This document shows positions 9,890 to 19,397 of a DNA stretch of 45,883 nucleotides, one piece after another. How positions within the stretch are numbered: the stretch's first letter is position 1; each line of letters begins with the position of its first letter. This DNA is from Acidobacteriota bacterium (lineage in GTDB: Bacteria; Acidobacteriota; Blastocatellia; Pyrinomonadales; Pyrinomonadaceae): contig JADKBM010000014.1 of NCBI GenBank assembly GCA_016715115.1, forward strand, positions 1 to 45,883, in the 5' to 3' direction. The position numbers and the translations under genes were made by a program. Below the pieces are notes generated by a model that was given only the letters and a program-made list of their open reading frames with translations, did no database searches and was not told where the DNA came from.

Positions 9890-12349
9890 TTACTTTGCGA
9901 GCGTTGCCTCGAGTTTTTTGAGCTGTTCTTCAACCTGCGGGTCCGAGCGCTCCATAATGTCGTTCACGTCCGTGTCCCATTTCGCCGGATCGCGTTCGAG
10001 GTACACGAACTTCCAGGTGAACAGCGTTCCCGGATTCGGATAGAGCCCCTTGACCCACGGTTTCTTGAGCCAATTGGTGGCGTTGATCGTGAGCGGGACC
10101 GACGGCAGCTGATCGCGCAGATAGTACTCCGAACGCGCGAGCATTTCGTAACGCTTTTGCGGGTCGAGTTCGTAATTCGCGTCGTCAAGCATCTTGTCGT
10201 ACTTCGGATCGTTGAATCCCGAGCCGCCGTCGTTGACCGGCCCGTAATGCAATCCGAGAAACGTGTACGGATCCATATAGTCGCCGGCCCAAAGGCTCTG
10301 CGCCAAACCCTCGAATCGCATCGCGTTGCGGTCGGCGAGGAAGGTCTTGAACTCCTGATTCTTGAGCGGCATCGTGATCCCCAGATTTTGCGCCCACTGC
10401 GCCTGTATGAATTCGGCGATCTGCCGGTTCGATTCGGTCGTGTTGAAAGTCAGGGCGATCTTGTCGGTCGGAAAGCTCGGACATTCGAACTTGCCGCCGT
10501 TTTCGATGACCGGAAAACCCGCCTCGGCCAGAAGTTTGCGCGCAAGCGCCGGGTCGAACTGTTTCTGAAGTTTCTCCCAATCTTCGGGAGCGATGCCTTT
10601 TTCCTTGCGGATCTCTTCGCCGACCTTGGCCATCGCCTTGTCGTAGTCAGGAAAAATACCGGTCGGCGTATAAAAATAAAGCGGCTTCGTGATCTTGCGG
10701 AATTTGGAAAGCGCTTCGCGGTTGATCGCGAGCGAGAACGCCTGGCGCAGCTTGGGATTGTCGAACGGCGGTTTGCGGACGTTGAAACTGTAATAGGCCG
10801 TCGCGTTCTCCGGCAGGTTCATATACTCGTCCTTGTACTGCGCGATCTCTTCGATCCACGAGGCCGGAACCGCGTGGTTCAGCAGCGCGTCGACCGCGCC
10901 GGATTTGTATAGATTGAGCTGCGTCGCCTGCTCCTCGATCATATAAAACTCGATTCCGTCGAGATGGACGTTTTCCTTGTCCCAGTAGTTCGGATCGCGT
11001 TCGACGACGAGCCGGTCGTACGGATGGTATTCCTTGATCCGGAACTGTCCGCTGGTGACGATATTCTCCGGACGCGTCCAGTTCTTTCCGTATTTCTCGA
11101 TCGACTGCTGCGGCACGACGCGGAAGAACTGATGCGTCAAAAGCCCGACGAAGAACGGCGCCGACTGACGCAGCGAAATGCGCAGCGTGAAGTCGTCGAT
11201 CGCCTCGACGCCGATGTCAGTTGCCTCGACCGGAACAATCGACACGGGTTCGATCTCTTCGGCGAAAACCTGTTCGAGAACGAACCGATTGGCGTATGCG
11301 AGTTTTCCGATCGGCTTCTTTTTCGACTTTTCCTTCTCAGCGATCTTTGCCGGATCGGTCATTGCGGCGATCTCGTCGTCAATTTTCTTGTTTCCGTCGG
11401 CGCGCTTCTTGTTCTCGGCCGCGATCTGATCGGACAATTTCTTCGCTTCGTCGGGCAGCGTCAGTGATGCGAACCATTCCTGCGCGAACAACGACGCCGC
11501 GTCCGTCGCTTTGTTGAGGCCGTCGGCGAGCGCCTGCTTCGAAGCGTCGCTGCATTCGGCGGCGCAGTTAAGGGCATCGGGAGACAGATTCGACGCGACA
11601 AACTTCGAGAGATCGTCTTCCCCCGACTTTATCTTCGTCGCCAGAACGGCCGCGTTCTTCAGATCGGATGGCTGAAACTTGAGCAACTCCTTTAGTTTCG
11701 GAGCACTTTCTACGGCCTGCGCGCGTTTCAAAGGTTCATCGGAAAGCGTCAGCCGGGCCGGCGACTGCAAAAACCTGTGAAACTCGGTCTCGGGGCCGAA
11801 CGGCGGGCGCTCCACGGGAACCGCGGGAGTTTCGGCGACATCGTTTTCAGTCACGAATTTGCCATCGCGCTTGATGAATACCTGGTGGCCGTTGAACGCC
11901 TCGGCGTATTTGATGAAGTATCCGAGCTGAACGGTCTGCGAGATGACCTCGGGGTTGAAGCCACGCCGGAAACTGTAAACAAAATCGTGCGCGGTGATCG
12001 GTTTGCCGTCGCTGAACTTGCCGTTCTTGCGGAGATGGAAGATGAACTCATCGACCTTCGGCGAGATCTCCCAGAGTTCGGCGAGCGACGGGATCGGCTG
12101 CAGCGTTTTCGGATGATAATCGACGAGGCCTTCATAGAGCGCGCCGTAGATTCTCGCTTCGGGCTGGCCGCCCGAAATGTGCGGATCGAGCGTCGCCGGT
12201 TCCGAGCCCGAAATGTATCGCAGGACATTGTCTTTCGGCGGCTTCATACTGCCGAAATACCGGCTCTTCGCGGAACTCGAGCAGCCGGAAATGAACAAAG
12301 CCGCAAGGATAATGACGATGCCGGCCTTGAATAAACTGATTCGTGTCAT
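9890..12349 (-). CDS. oppA: Oligopeptide-binding lipoprotein OppA-like, with large internal insertion
   Basis: Peptide-capturing lipoprotein of the SBP_bac_5 family. The signal peptide ends in lipobox FISGC, followed by LRYISGSEPATLDPHISGG, the usual family entry motif. Family motifs continue as FHLRKNGKFSDGKPITAHDFVYSFRR and, after the insertion, NREALSKFRK. At 819 residues it is ~270 longer than OppA. The excess lies at about residues 155-375, a charged, Ala/Lys/Glu-rich segment with a likely coiled coil and two close cysteines (NCAAEC), inserted where OppA has a short loop. AAAGGAG stands about 10 nt before the ATG. It heads the tight oppABC group. Confidence 0.9.
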   Translation of the reverse strand: MTRISLFKAGIVIILAALFISGCSSSAKSRYFGSMKPPKDNVLRYISGSEPATLDPHISGGQPEARIYGALYEGLVDYHPKTLQPIPSLAELWEISPKVDEFIFHLRKNGKFSDGKPITAHDFVYSFRRGFNPEVISQTVQLGYFIKYAEAFNGHQVFIKRDGKFVTENDVAETPAVPVERPPFGPETEFHRFLQSPARLTLSDEPLKRAQAVESAPKLKELLKFQPSDLKNAAVLATKIKSGEDDLSKFVASNLSPDALNCAAECSDASKQALADGLNKATDAASLFAQEWFASLTLPDEAKKLSDQIAAENKKRADGNKKIDDEIAAMTDPAKIAEKEKSKKKPIGKLAYANRFVLEQVFAEEIEPVSIVPVEATDIGVEAIDDFTLRISLRQSAPFFVGLLTHQFFRVVPQQSIEKYGKNWTRPENIVTSGQFRIKEYHPYDRLVVERDPNYWDKENVHLDGIEFYMIEEQATQLNLYKSGAVDALLNHAVPASWIEEIAQYKDEYMNLPENATAYYSFNVRKPPFDNPKLRQAFSLAINREALSKFRKITKPLYFYTPTGIFPDYDKAMAKVGEEIRKEKGIAPEDWEKLQKQFDPALARKLLAEAGFPVIENGGKFECPSFPTDKIALTFNTTESNRQIAEFIQAQWAQNLGITMPLKNQEFKTFLADRNAMRFEGLAQSLWAGDYMDPYTFLGLHYGPVNDGGSGFNDPKYDKMLDDANYELDPQKRYEMLARSEYYLRDQLPSVPLTINATNWLKKPWVKGLYPNPGTLFTWKFVYLERDPAKWDTDVNDIMERSDPQVEEQLKKLEATLAK

Positions 12350-12508
12350 CTCGCGGAAACTCCTTTCTTTGACAAGATCTTCGGTTCAGATTTGAAATGC
12401 GTACGTTTGGCGAGTCCAGGACGAGTCTTGCAACTGCTTAGAATTTATCACGTTACAGGTTTTTCAGGCAAGAACGTCCGGAATGCCAAAATGTCCCGAA
12501 GCGAGGTA

Positions 12509-14332
12509 TTACGATTCTTTTTTCGTCTTTTTGGGTTGCCAGCCGGTATCGATCCGGACGTCTTTCAGCGAAGGCGAGTCGAGGACGTTGATCTCGAATC
12601 CGAGCACGTAGGGTTTGACAAGCGAGTACGAGGTCGGGAAATAGAGCGGTATCGCCGGAAGTTCGGCAAGCGCCGTTTTGTGGGTCAACAGATACGCCGG
12701 GAGATCGGGCACGACCGGAGTAGTCGCCGGTATTTCGGTCGGCGGAACCGCGCCTGCCACCGGGGGCGTCGGCGTCGCCGTCGGTGTCGCGTTTGGATCG
12801 ATTACCGGTTCGGGTTTCAGCGGCGGCGCGAAGATCGCGAGCAGCGAAGTCATCTCGTCCGCCGCCGGCAACACGACCCCGCGCCGGATGAGATCGAATT
12901 CGCCGATCGAGCGGATCGTTTCAACCTGGGCGGATTCGACGACGATGACCTGGGCCTTGACGTTCAATTCCTGTTCCCACATCTTGGCGACGAGGCGCGC
13001 GACCCGTTGCTGAACGTCGTTTCGGTTAACAACGAGCCGGATCGTCGGGAAATTCGCGCCATTGGGAAATCCCGCTTCCTCAAGAAGCTTCTTCGCCTTC
13101 GCGCTGTCCTCGACGAGTTTCTCGGTCTCGCCGGAACCGAACGGCAAAAACGACATTGCCGGACGCGTCGAGCCTTCCATCTCGCCGTCGGTCAGACGTT
13201 CACGCTCGATCGCGATCGAAAGCGCCTCTCGCACGCGACGATCGTCGAACGGCGGTTTCTTTAGGTTGAACTCATAAAGATTCAGCGCGCCGTGGGTGGT
13301 CTGGCGAAAATCCTCGAACGGCTTAAGGAGTTTCAGCGCGAGCGGTTCGAAATGCGCGTTGGTAACCGCATCGATCTCGCCGAGCCGGTAGGCCTCGAGC
13401 GCCGTTTCGGCCGTTTCGATCGGCACGAACTTGACGCGTTCGAGTTGGACGCTTGCGCGATCCCAATGGTTCTCCGCCCGATCGAGCGTGACACCGTCCT
13501 GACCGACGGAAGAGATGCGGAACGCCCCGCTGGTGACGATTCCGGCATTAAGTCCCGCCTCAAACTCCGTGCCGTCCTTGAAAACCGGGCGGAAGACCGT
13601 GTGGGCCACGAGCGTCGGGAAATCCTTATCCGGTCTGATCAGCGTGACCTTCAACGTTTGCGGGTCGATCGCCACCGCTCCAATTTCCCGCTTCGGAGTC
13701 GGTGAAGGCGTCGCCTCGACCGAAACGGCCGCGTTGGTGCGTTCCGGCTCGGTCGTCGGAGTTGATTTCTTCACGAATCCCGAAGGCGTTTCGGCGACCG
13801 GTTTGACGGCCTCGTTCCCGAGTTCGGCGCTCGGTGAAATGGTTTCACCGAGCCGATCCATTCCGACGATGTTCTCAAAAAGTCCGCGTTGGGGAACGGT
13901 CTTGCCGAGCTTCACGATCCGCTCCCAGGAACGAACGAAGTCGCGTGCGGTGATCCGTTCGCCGTTCGACCATTTCGCGTCTTTGCGAAGATGGAAGATC
14001 CAGGTTTTGAAATCGTCCGTCGATTCCCATTTGACGGCGAGGACCGGTAACGGTTTGAGCGTCTTCGGGTCAGTTTCCGTCAGACCATCGAAAATCGCGC
14101 GGACGATGTCGGTTTCGGGCGCCGCAGAGGCCAAGGCGGGATCGAACGACTTCGGCATTTTGCCGTTGCTCCAGCGGAATTCCCGTCTTTGCGGCGGCGC
14201 GGTTTGCGAATAAAAAGGTTCGGTTATCGGTTTTTCGAATTCGCTGCATCCGGCAATGAAGAAAACCGTCAGCAGATAGACGCACCAAAAGATTCCGCGG
14301 ATTGCCCCGAATTGGAATCTGGTCGGTTTCAT
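12509..14332 (-). CDS. Second oligopeptide-binding lipoprotein (SBP_bac_5)
   Basis: A 607-residue lipoprotein: signal peptide ending in lipobox FIAGC, then FRWSNGKMPKSFDPALAS and LRKDAKWSNGERITARDFV, the family's N-lobe motifs, and the C-lobe INPHWDRAS-like and AIERERLTDGEM segments. Two low-complexity Pro/Thr/Glu linkers interrupt it (about residues 180-245 and 520-560). It starts 7 nt after coaE, so it is probably translated from a coaE-led message, and is followed after 159 nt by the OppA-like gene. Two divergent binding proteins suggest the transporter samples more than one peptide class. Confidence 0.88.
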   Translation of the reverse strand: MKPTRFQFGAIRGIFWCVYLLTVFFIAGCSEFEKPITEPFYSQTAPPQRREFRWSNGKMPKSFDPALASAAPETDIVRAIFDGLTETDPKTLKPLPVLAVKWESTDDFKTWIFHLRKDAKWSNGERITARDFVRSWERIVKLGKTVPQRGLFENIVGMDRLGETISPSAELGNEAVKPVAETPSGFVKKSTPTTEPERTNAAVSVEATPSPTPKREIGAVAIDPQTLKVTLIRPDKDFPTLVAHTVFRPVFKDGTEFEAGLNAGIVTSGAFRISSVGQDGVTLDRAENHWDRASVQLERVKFVPIETAETALEAYRLGEIDAVTNAHFEPLALKLLKPFEDFRQTTHGALNLYEFNLKKPPFDDRRVREALSIAIERERLTDGEMEGSTRPAMSFLPFGSGETEKLVEDSAKAKKLLEEAGFPNGANFPTIRLVVNRNDVQQRVARLVAKMWEQELNVKAQVIVVESAQVETIRSIGEFDLIRRGVVLPAADEMTSLLAIFAPPLKPEPVIDPNATPTATPTPPVAGAVPPTEIPATTPVVPDLPAYLLTHKTALAELPAIPLYFPTSYSLVKPYVLGFEINVLDSPSLKDVRIDTGWQPKKTKKES

Positions 14333-14339
14333 TCTTGTT

Positions 14340-14945
14340 CTAATGACTCAAAAGTCGCAATTGCCCGAAAACTTCAATCGTTCGACGACGGGTCTCTTCG
14401 AAGCCGCCGTTGGTCTCGATCAAATAGTCGGCGAAGCGCTTCTTCTCGTCCTGCGGCATCTGAGATCCAATGCGCCGGAGAGCTTCCGCGTCGTCGAAAC
14501 CGTTTCGTTCTTTGAGTCTTTCCAATTGTACTTCCGAATCGCACCAAACGACAACAAGTTTGTCGAAACGCGTGTAGCCGCCTGATTCTATCATCAGTGC
14601 GGCATCGATAACGGCGATGCCTTTCGGGTCTTCAAGCTCGCGTTCGGCGATCCAAAGATCCTGTGCCTCGATGACCAGCGGATGAACGATGGAATTGAGT
14701 TTTTGCCGTTTCGATTCGTCCGCAAAGACGATCGACGCCATCTTCGGACGGTCGAGTTCGCCGTCGGGCGTCAAGATGTCCTCGCCGAACTCGCTGACGA
14801 CGCGTTGCAATCCGACCGTTCCCGCCTTCAAGACATCGCGGGCGGTTTTGTCGGCATCGAGAACGTGCGCGCCGAGTTCGGTCAGCACTTCGCAAACAAA
14901 TGATTTTCCGACGGCGATCGAGCCGGTCAAGCCAACTTTCAGCAT
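14340..14945 (-). CDS. coaE: Dephospho-CoA kinase
   Basis: Last enzyme of coenzyme A synthesis: phosphorylates the 3'-OH of dephospho-CoA with ATP in the cytoplasm. P-loop GSIAVGKS is at residues 8-15; VLDADKTARDVL and VHPLVI are the family's substrate-binding motifs, and the lid region QLERLKERNGFDDAEALRRI follows. Length (201) is typical. The start has no Shine-Dalgarno but a TAAAAT at 14955-14960, 9 nt before the ATG, suggesting a leaderless message. The next gene, an SBP_bac_5 lipoprotein, begins 7 nt after its stop. Confidence 0.95.
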   Translation of the reverse strand: MLKVGLTGSIAVGKSFVCEVLTELGAHVLDADKTARDVLKAGTVGLQRVVSEFGEDILTPDGELDRPKMASIVFADESKRQKLNSIVHPLVIEAQDLWIAERELEDPKGIAVIDAALMIESGGYTRFDKLVVVWCDSEVQLERLKERNGFDDAEALRRIGSQMPQDEKKRFADYLIETNGGFEETRRRTIEVFGQLRLLSH

Positions 14946-14954
14946 CTCAATTCT

Positions 14955-14960
14955 ATTTTA
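14955..14960 (-). promoter_or_regulatory. Putative -10 box for leaderless coaE
   Basis: TAAAAT on the minus strand, exactly 9 nt before the coaE ATG, the same distance as in folD. The -35 region is poor, so this is a moderate call. Confidence 0.4.
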
Positions 14961-15009
14961 CTCTGGAGTTGCGCTTCGACACAGATCCAATGCGGCACCA
15001 ACCTGCCGA

Positions 15010-15312
15010 TCATTTCCGATTGTGTCTCTTGGCCAATTTCTCGACATTGAATTCGGCGATCTCGGTGAGCGTCAGATCGAGTTCGTCGGCGCAGGCCGAG
15101 ATGTACCAGAGGACGTCGCCGAGTTCATCCTTCAGTTTCAAACGGATCTCGTCGGTGATCTCGCCGCCGAAGTCGCGCTGGATCTTCTTGACGATATTCG
15201 CGACCTCGCCCGCTTCGCCCGCGAGGCCGAGCGTCGGATACTCAAGATTGCTTAGGCGGCGCGGATAAAGCGCCGTTTGTTTCGCTTCGTTCTGATAATC
15301 TTCAAATTTCAT
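15010..15312 (-). CDS. MazG-like nucleotide pyrophosphohydrolase
   Basis: A 100-residue all-alpha NTP pyrophosphatase-like protein. The metal-binding pattern of the MazG fold is visible: GLAGEAGEVANIVKK (E..E motif, about residues 30-44) and KDELGDVLWY (E..D motif, about 62-71). Such small family members hydrolyse non-canonical or excess (d)NTPs in the cytoplasm; the substrate here is unknown. It lies between folD and coaE on the same strand. Confidence 0.88.
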   Translation of the reverse strand: MKFEDYQNEAKQTALYPRRLSNLEYPTLGLAGEAGEVANIVKKIQRDFGGEITDEIRLKLKDELGDVLWYISACADELDLTLTEIAEFNVEKLAKRHNRK

Positions 15313-15426
15313 TTTTGTTTAGAACCAAAGAGAAGCCGGAATCGATTCCATCCGATCCGGCGAACTTGCATCGAAACCATCGCCGCGAGATCAGATCGAA
15401 CTCCGCGAACGGTGTGTCGCCCGGAG

Positions 15427-16344
15427 CTAACTCCCGCGGCGCATCTTTGCGGCGTCGACCGTGTTCTTCATCAGCATCGCGACCGTCAAAAGTCCGACGC
15501 CGCCGGGCACCGGCGTGAAATTGCCGGCTTTTTCTTTCGCGTCTTTCGGGCAAACGTCGCCGACCAGCGTGAAGCCGCGCTTTTCGATCGTGCGCAGACG
15601 CTTTTCGAGTTCATCGTCGCCGAAAAGTTCGCGGGCGAGCGATTCGCTGGTGACGTTGTTGATGCCGACATCGATGACCGTAGCTCCCGGTTTGATATGT
15701 TCGGCGCGGACGAATCCGGCGCGGCCGATGGCGGCGACGAGGATGTCCGCCTGCGATGCGACGGCCGCAAGATCCTTCGTTTTCGAATGGCAGACAGTGA
15801 CCGTCGCGCTTTCTTTGATCAGCAGCGCGGCCATCGGTTTGCCGACGATGTTCGAACGGCCGATGACGACCGCGTTCTCGCCGGCGATCTTGATCCCGGA
15901 ACGTTTCAAAATTTCGATAACACCGGCCGGAGTGCACGGCACGAGGGATTTCTGGCCCTCCCAGAGCTTGCCGACGTTGATCGGATGAAATCCGTCGACG
16001 TCCTTGGCCGGATCGATCCGCTCCAGCACCTCGCGCTCGTCGATCTGCGGCGGCAGCGGAAGCTGGACGAGAATTCCGTCAACATCGTCACGCCCGTTCA
16101 ACTCACCGACGATCTCAAGCAGTTCCGCCTGCGTCGTTTCCGCCGGCAGATGGCGATGCTCCGAAATTATCCCGAGTTCCTCGGCGGTCTTGACCTTGCT
16201 CCCGACGTAAACCGCCGACGCCGGATCCTCGCCGACGCGCACGACCGTCAGCGTCGGCTTGAACCCGAGCCGCGAGACCTCGGTTGCGACCTCTTGTTTG
16301 ATGGCTTCGGCAAACTCCTTGCCGCTCAAAATATTGGCTGTCAT
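15427..16344 (-). CDS. folD: Bifunctional methylene-THF dehydrogenase / methenyl-THF cyclohydrolase
   Basis: Interconverts 5,10-methylene-THF, 5,10-methenyl-THF and 10-formyl-THF in one-carbon metabolism, using NADP. The sequence has the catalytic YVGSKVKTAEELGI segment (YxxxK), GILVQLPLPPQID, PINVGKLW, the Rossmann motif VIGRSNIVGKPMAALL, and the terminal PVPGGVGLLTVAMLM. At 305 residues it is slightly longer than typical. There is no Shine-Dalgarno; a strong promoter sits 9 nt before the ATG, so the message is probably leaderless. Confidence 0.96.
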   Translation of the reverse strand: MTANILSGKEFAEAIKQEVATEVSRLGFKPTLTVVRVGEDPASAVYVGSKVKTAEELGIISEHRHLPAETTQAELLEIVGELNGRDDVDGILVQLPLPPQIDEREVLERIDPAKDVDGFHPINVGKLWEGQKSLVPCTPAGVIEILKRSGIKIAGENAVVIGRSNIVGKPMAALLIKESATVTVCHSKTKDLAAVASQADILVAAIGRAGFVRAEHIKPGATVIDVGINNVTSESLARELFGDDELEKRLRTIEKRGFTLVGDVCPKDAKEKAGNFTPVPGGVGLLTVAMLMKNTVDAAKMRRGS

Positions 16345-16353
16345 AACATCTTG

Positions 16354-16382
16354 ATTTTACGCGATTTCGAAACGCCTGTGAA
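16354..16382 (-). promoter_or_regulatory. Putative sigma-70-type promoter of folD
   Basis: On the minus strand TTCACA (5 of 6 match to TTGACA; 16377-16382), a 17-nt spacer, then TAAAAT (5 of 6 match to TATAAT; 16354-16359), then 9 nt to the ATG. This would start transcription at or next to the start codon. Confidence 0.6.
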
Positions 16383-16539
16383 TCGGACGCGGGCCGAAAG
16401 TGGTGCAAACGCGGGCATTTGCGGAAATGCAGGCGGATTGAGCGTTTGAATCAACCGAACCGAAAAATTCTTGTGGCAAAAGACCCCGTCATCAGGCGTC
16501 TTTGTTTAACACTTTCAATGTTTTTCAGATGGGAGAACT

Positions 16540-17496
16540 ATGTCAACGTCGACCGGATTTCCGAAGTTACTGGCCGTTTGCCTCATTTCATTTGCAGCCG
16601 TCGCAACGGTCTGTGCCCAGCCGTTTTTCGACTATGACCGGAAGGCGGATCTCGGCGTTTTCCGGCCGACGGAAGGCAATTGGTACGCGCGATCGTCCGA
16701 ATCGGGTTCGACTGCGGCAAATAATTGGGGGCTTTGGAACGATCGCCTTGTTCCCGGCGATTACGACGGCGACGGACTGACTGACATCGCTGTTTGGCGT
16801 CCGAATTCCGGGATCTGGTATGTGCTTCGGAGCCGCGACGCGCAGATGCAAACCGTCAACTGGGGCACGCAAGTCTTCGTCCCGGTCGGCTGGATCTCGG
16901 ACGAACCGGTTCCGGGCGATTATGACGGCGACGGCAACGACGATTTCGCCGTTTGGCGAGCGTCAACCGGGACCTGGTACGTTCTGCTCTCGAAGCAGGG
17001 CTTCAATCCCGAATACGCGATGACTTCAAAATGGGGAAAGCTCGGCGACATTCCCGTCCCGGCCGATTACGACGGCGATCATCTGACGGATGAAGCGATC
17101 TTTCGCTCGACGGAAAACCGTTGGTACATCCGTCAAAGTTCCGACAACGCTTGGCGAACGACCGTCCTCGGCCAGTCCGGATTCGACCGGCTCGTTCCGG
17201 GCGATTATACGGGCGACGGCCGCGCCGATTATGCGATTTTCAGACGCGGGCTCTGGATCATCGAAGACGTCGTAACGGGCGCACGGACCAGCTATCAATT
17301 CGGACTCGCGTCGGACGAACCGGTTCCGGCCGACTACAACGGCGACGGAAAGACCGATCCCGCGGTTTACCGAAACGGCGTGTGGTTCATCCTCGATGTC
17401 GCGACGGGCAATTTCGATGCGATCAACTACGGCCTTGCCGGTGACGTTCCGCTTCCCGCGCTCCGCGTTCGCCCGAGCATCGTCCCGATCCCGTAA
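16540..17496 (+). CDS. Secreted FG-GAP/VCBS repeat protein
   Basis: A 318-residue secreted protein: signal peptide ending near TVCAQ, then five calcium-loop-like repeats (DYDGDGLTD, DYDGDGNDD, DYDGDHLTD, DYTGDGRAD, DYNGDGKTD) alternating with VWRPNSGIWYV-type strands. These repeats build a beta-propeller fold in FG-GAP/VCBS families. Role is unknown; extracellular or cell-surface by signal peptide. GGGAG lies 5 nt before the ATG. It diverges from folD across a 195-nt intergenic region. Confidence 0.88.
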   Translation: MSTSTGFPKLLAVCLISFAAVATVCAQPFFDYDRKADLGVFRPTEGNWYARSSESGSTAANNWGLWNDRLVPGDYDGDGLTDIAVWRPNSGIWYVLRSRDAQMQTVNWGTQVFVPVGWISDEPVPGDYDGDGNDDFAVWRASTGTWYVLLSKQGFNPEYAMTSKWGKLGDIPVPADYDGDHLTDEAIFRSTENRWYIRQSSDNAWRTTVLGQSGFDRLVPGDYTGDGRADYAIFRRGLWIIEDVVTGARTSYQFGLASDEPVPADYNGDGKTDPAVYRNGVWFILDVATGNFDAINYGLAGDVPLPALRVRPSIVPIP

Positions 17497-18188
17497 CGGT
17501 AATCGCCGGTCTCGGCCCAATGCTGTCCCAAACGTCGGATTGCAAAACCGGACGTGCCGGAAACTGCGGAATGCAAGCATCAAAAACCTCAGATTCGAAA
17601 GGACCCTTGGCGTTTGGGGAATTGTGGCCCGCCGCAACTCCGCGTTCTTTGCGGGCCTGGCGGGAGGCTTCACGTAAAGCTCGCGAAGAACGCGAAGTTG
17701 ATTTCGGAGCCTGCGGGAGAATCGATTCAGTGTGCGAAGCACACGGACGTACGATAGCACCACGTGGAGCGAAGCGAAACGTGGTGTCAGCCACGAATCA
17801 GGCGAGCGCGTGAAACGTGGCGCTATCGCAAGTTCGCGTGCTCCGCACGCTTGAAGAAGCAGATTCAGTTCTCAAACAGTCTTTTCCGACAGGCTCCTCG
17901 ATCAAGAAGCGTAATTACAGACAAATGCAAGATGTATTTCATTCGGACAGACCTCAAATTTCAGATTTCAGCTTGTCCGCACGAGCAATCGGTTTGGCAA
18001 AAGACTCTTTTGCGCTGCAATTGCTGATCTGGGTTTATGAGACCCGCGATCGACACCGTTCCTGAATCTTGATTCTTGATTCTTGAATCAAAAACGTTTT
18101 GGACAGCATTGTCTCCATAAACCAAATTCAAGGCCATCTTCTAGTAGATCGCGTCTTTGCCGTTTGCGACGAAAGCGATAGAGTATTG
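17497..18188. other. Intergenic region with dispersed repeats
   Basis: About 690 bases without a credible gene. It holds an inverted pair CGCGTTCTT/AAGAACGCG (about 17641-17697), the shortest copy of the nested-hairpin element (17709-17894), and low-complexity runs of TTTCAGA (17950s) and TTGATTC (18067-18090). Confidence 0.6.
17709..17894. repeat. Nested-hairpin MITE-like element, copy A (shortened)
   Basis: Bounded by GCCTGCGGGAGA on the left and by the inverse of GCCTGTCGGAAAA on the right. Internal small hairpins include TGTGC-GAA-GCACA and GCGTGC-TCC-GCACGC, and a CACCACGT...ACGTGGTG stem. It matches the outer parts of copies B and C but lacks their central pair of GCGTGT/ACACGC hairpins. 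Confidence 0.75.
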
Positions 18189-19397
18189 ATGATGAAGGTT
18201 CGGATTCCGATTCTTGTTCTTTTGGCCCTATTGACCGTCTCCGGCACATTCGGGCAGACCAATCCACTGAGCGCGGCCGGCCGGTTTCGCGCCGGTTGGC
18301 GGAGCGTTACGGTTACCCGCCCGAACAACACGACTTTCACGGCCCGGCTTTTCTATCCCGCAACGACAAACGGACAGAACGCGACTTACGATCCGTCCGG
18401 CGGGCCATATCCGGCGATCACGTTCGGTCACGGATTTTTCCAGGCCGTTTCGAATTATCAATCGACTCTCGAACATCTCGCGACCCACGGCTATTTCGTC
18501 ATCGCCTCCGATTCCGAAGGCGGATTGTTGCCGAGCCATCAGAATTTCGCCAACGATCTGAGACAGTCTCTGACATATCTTGAATCGGAAAACTCGAATT
18601 CGGCATCGACGCTCTTCAATCAGATCCAGACTTCGAGATTCGGCGCATCGGGACATTCGATGGGCGGCGGCGCGAGCATTCTCGCCGCTTCGCAGGACCC
18701 GCGGATCAAGGCGCTGGCGAATCTCGCCGCCGCAGAAACGAATCCGTCGGCGGTGAATGCGATGCCGTCGGTGACTGTTCCGGCATCGCTCATCTCGGCG
18801 AGTTCCGATACGATCGTGCCCGTCGCGTCGAACGGTCAGTTGATGTTCAACGCCGGACCGCCGCCAAAACTGCTGCCGGTAATCCAGGGCGGCTGGCATT
18901 GCGGATTCATCGACGCCAACGGATTCGGCTGTGATTCCGGGACGATCGCGCGCTCCGAACAGCTTGCCGAAACACGACGACTTCTGACCTCGTTTTTCAA
19001 TCTCTATTTGAAAAGCGACGAAACGGTCTGGAAGCAAGTCTGGGGCAACGAACTCAACAATTCTTTGGTTCAGTCGCAGACGCGTTCGGGAATTGAACTT
19101 TCGCCGTCGTCGATCACCGTGGCCGCTCCCGTCGGCGTCTTAACGACGATCCCGATAACCGTCACGAATCGCGGGGCTTCGGCGGCGAGTTTCACTATCT
19201 TCATCGAACAACGCCGCTGGCTCGGCATTGCGAATCCGGCGCAAACGGCTCTGCTCTCACCGAATCAATCGACGGTCGTCAATCTGGCGGTCCGACGTCT
19301 CTGGAAAACGCCGCGGATGCTCAACTCTCTGATCGTTTCGGCGCGCAGCAATTCCGATAATCTGACCCGCAGCCTGGCTACGATAACACTCGAATGA
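18189..19397 (+). CDS. Secreted alpha/beta hydrolase (dienelactone hydrolase/chlorophyllase/PETase-like) with C-terminal Ig-like domain
   Basis: A 402-residue secreted hydrolase. After a signal peptide (VLLALLTVSGTFGQ) comes an alpha/beta hydrolase core: FGHGFFQ oxyanion strand, nucleophile elbow GHSMGGG (Ser157), acid Asp207 in SSDTIVP, and His237 in GGWHCGF. The pattern resembles the chlorophyllase/polyester-hydrolase group, but substrate is unknown. Residues from about 310 onward (GIELSPSSITVAAPVG...) look like an Ig/CARDB-type beta domain. An open frame begins 90 nt earlier, but 18189 places the signal peptide at the N-terminus. It overlaps the transglycosylase gene by 4 nt (ATGA). Confidence 0.8.
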   Translation: MMKVRIPILVLLALLTVSGTFGQTNPLSAAGRFRAGWRSVTVTRPNNTTFTARLFYPATTNGQNATYDPSGGPYPAITFGHGFFQAVSNYQSTLEHLATHGYFVIASDSEGGLLPSHQNFANDLRQSLTYLESENSNSASTLFNQIQTSRFGASGHSMGGGASILAASQDPRIKALANLAAAETNPSAVNAMPSVTVPASLISASSDTIVPVASNGQLMFNAGPPPKLLPVIQGGWHCGFIDANGFGCDSGTIARSEQLAETRRLLTSFFNLYLKSDETVWKQVWGNELNNSLVQSQTRSGIELSPSSITVAAPVGVLTTIPITVTNRGASAASFTIFIEQRRWLGIANPAQTALLSPNQSTVVNLAVRRLWKTPRMLNSLIVSARSNSDNLTRSLATITLE

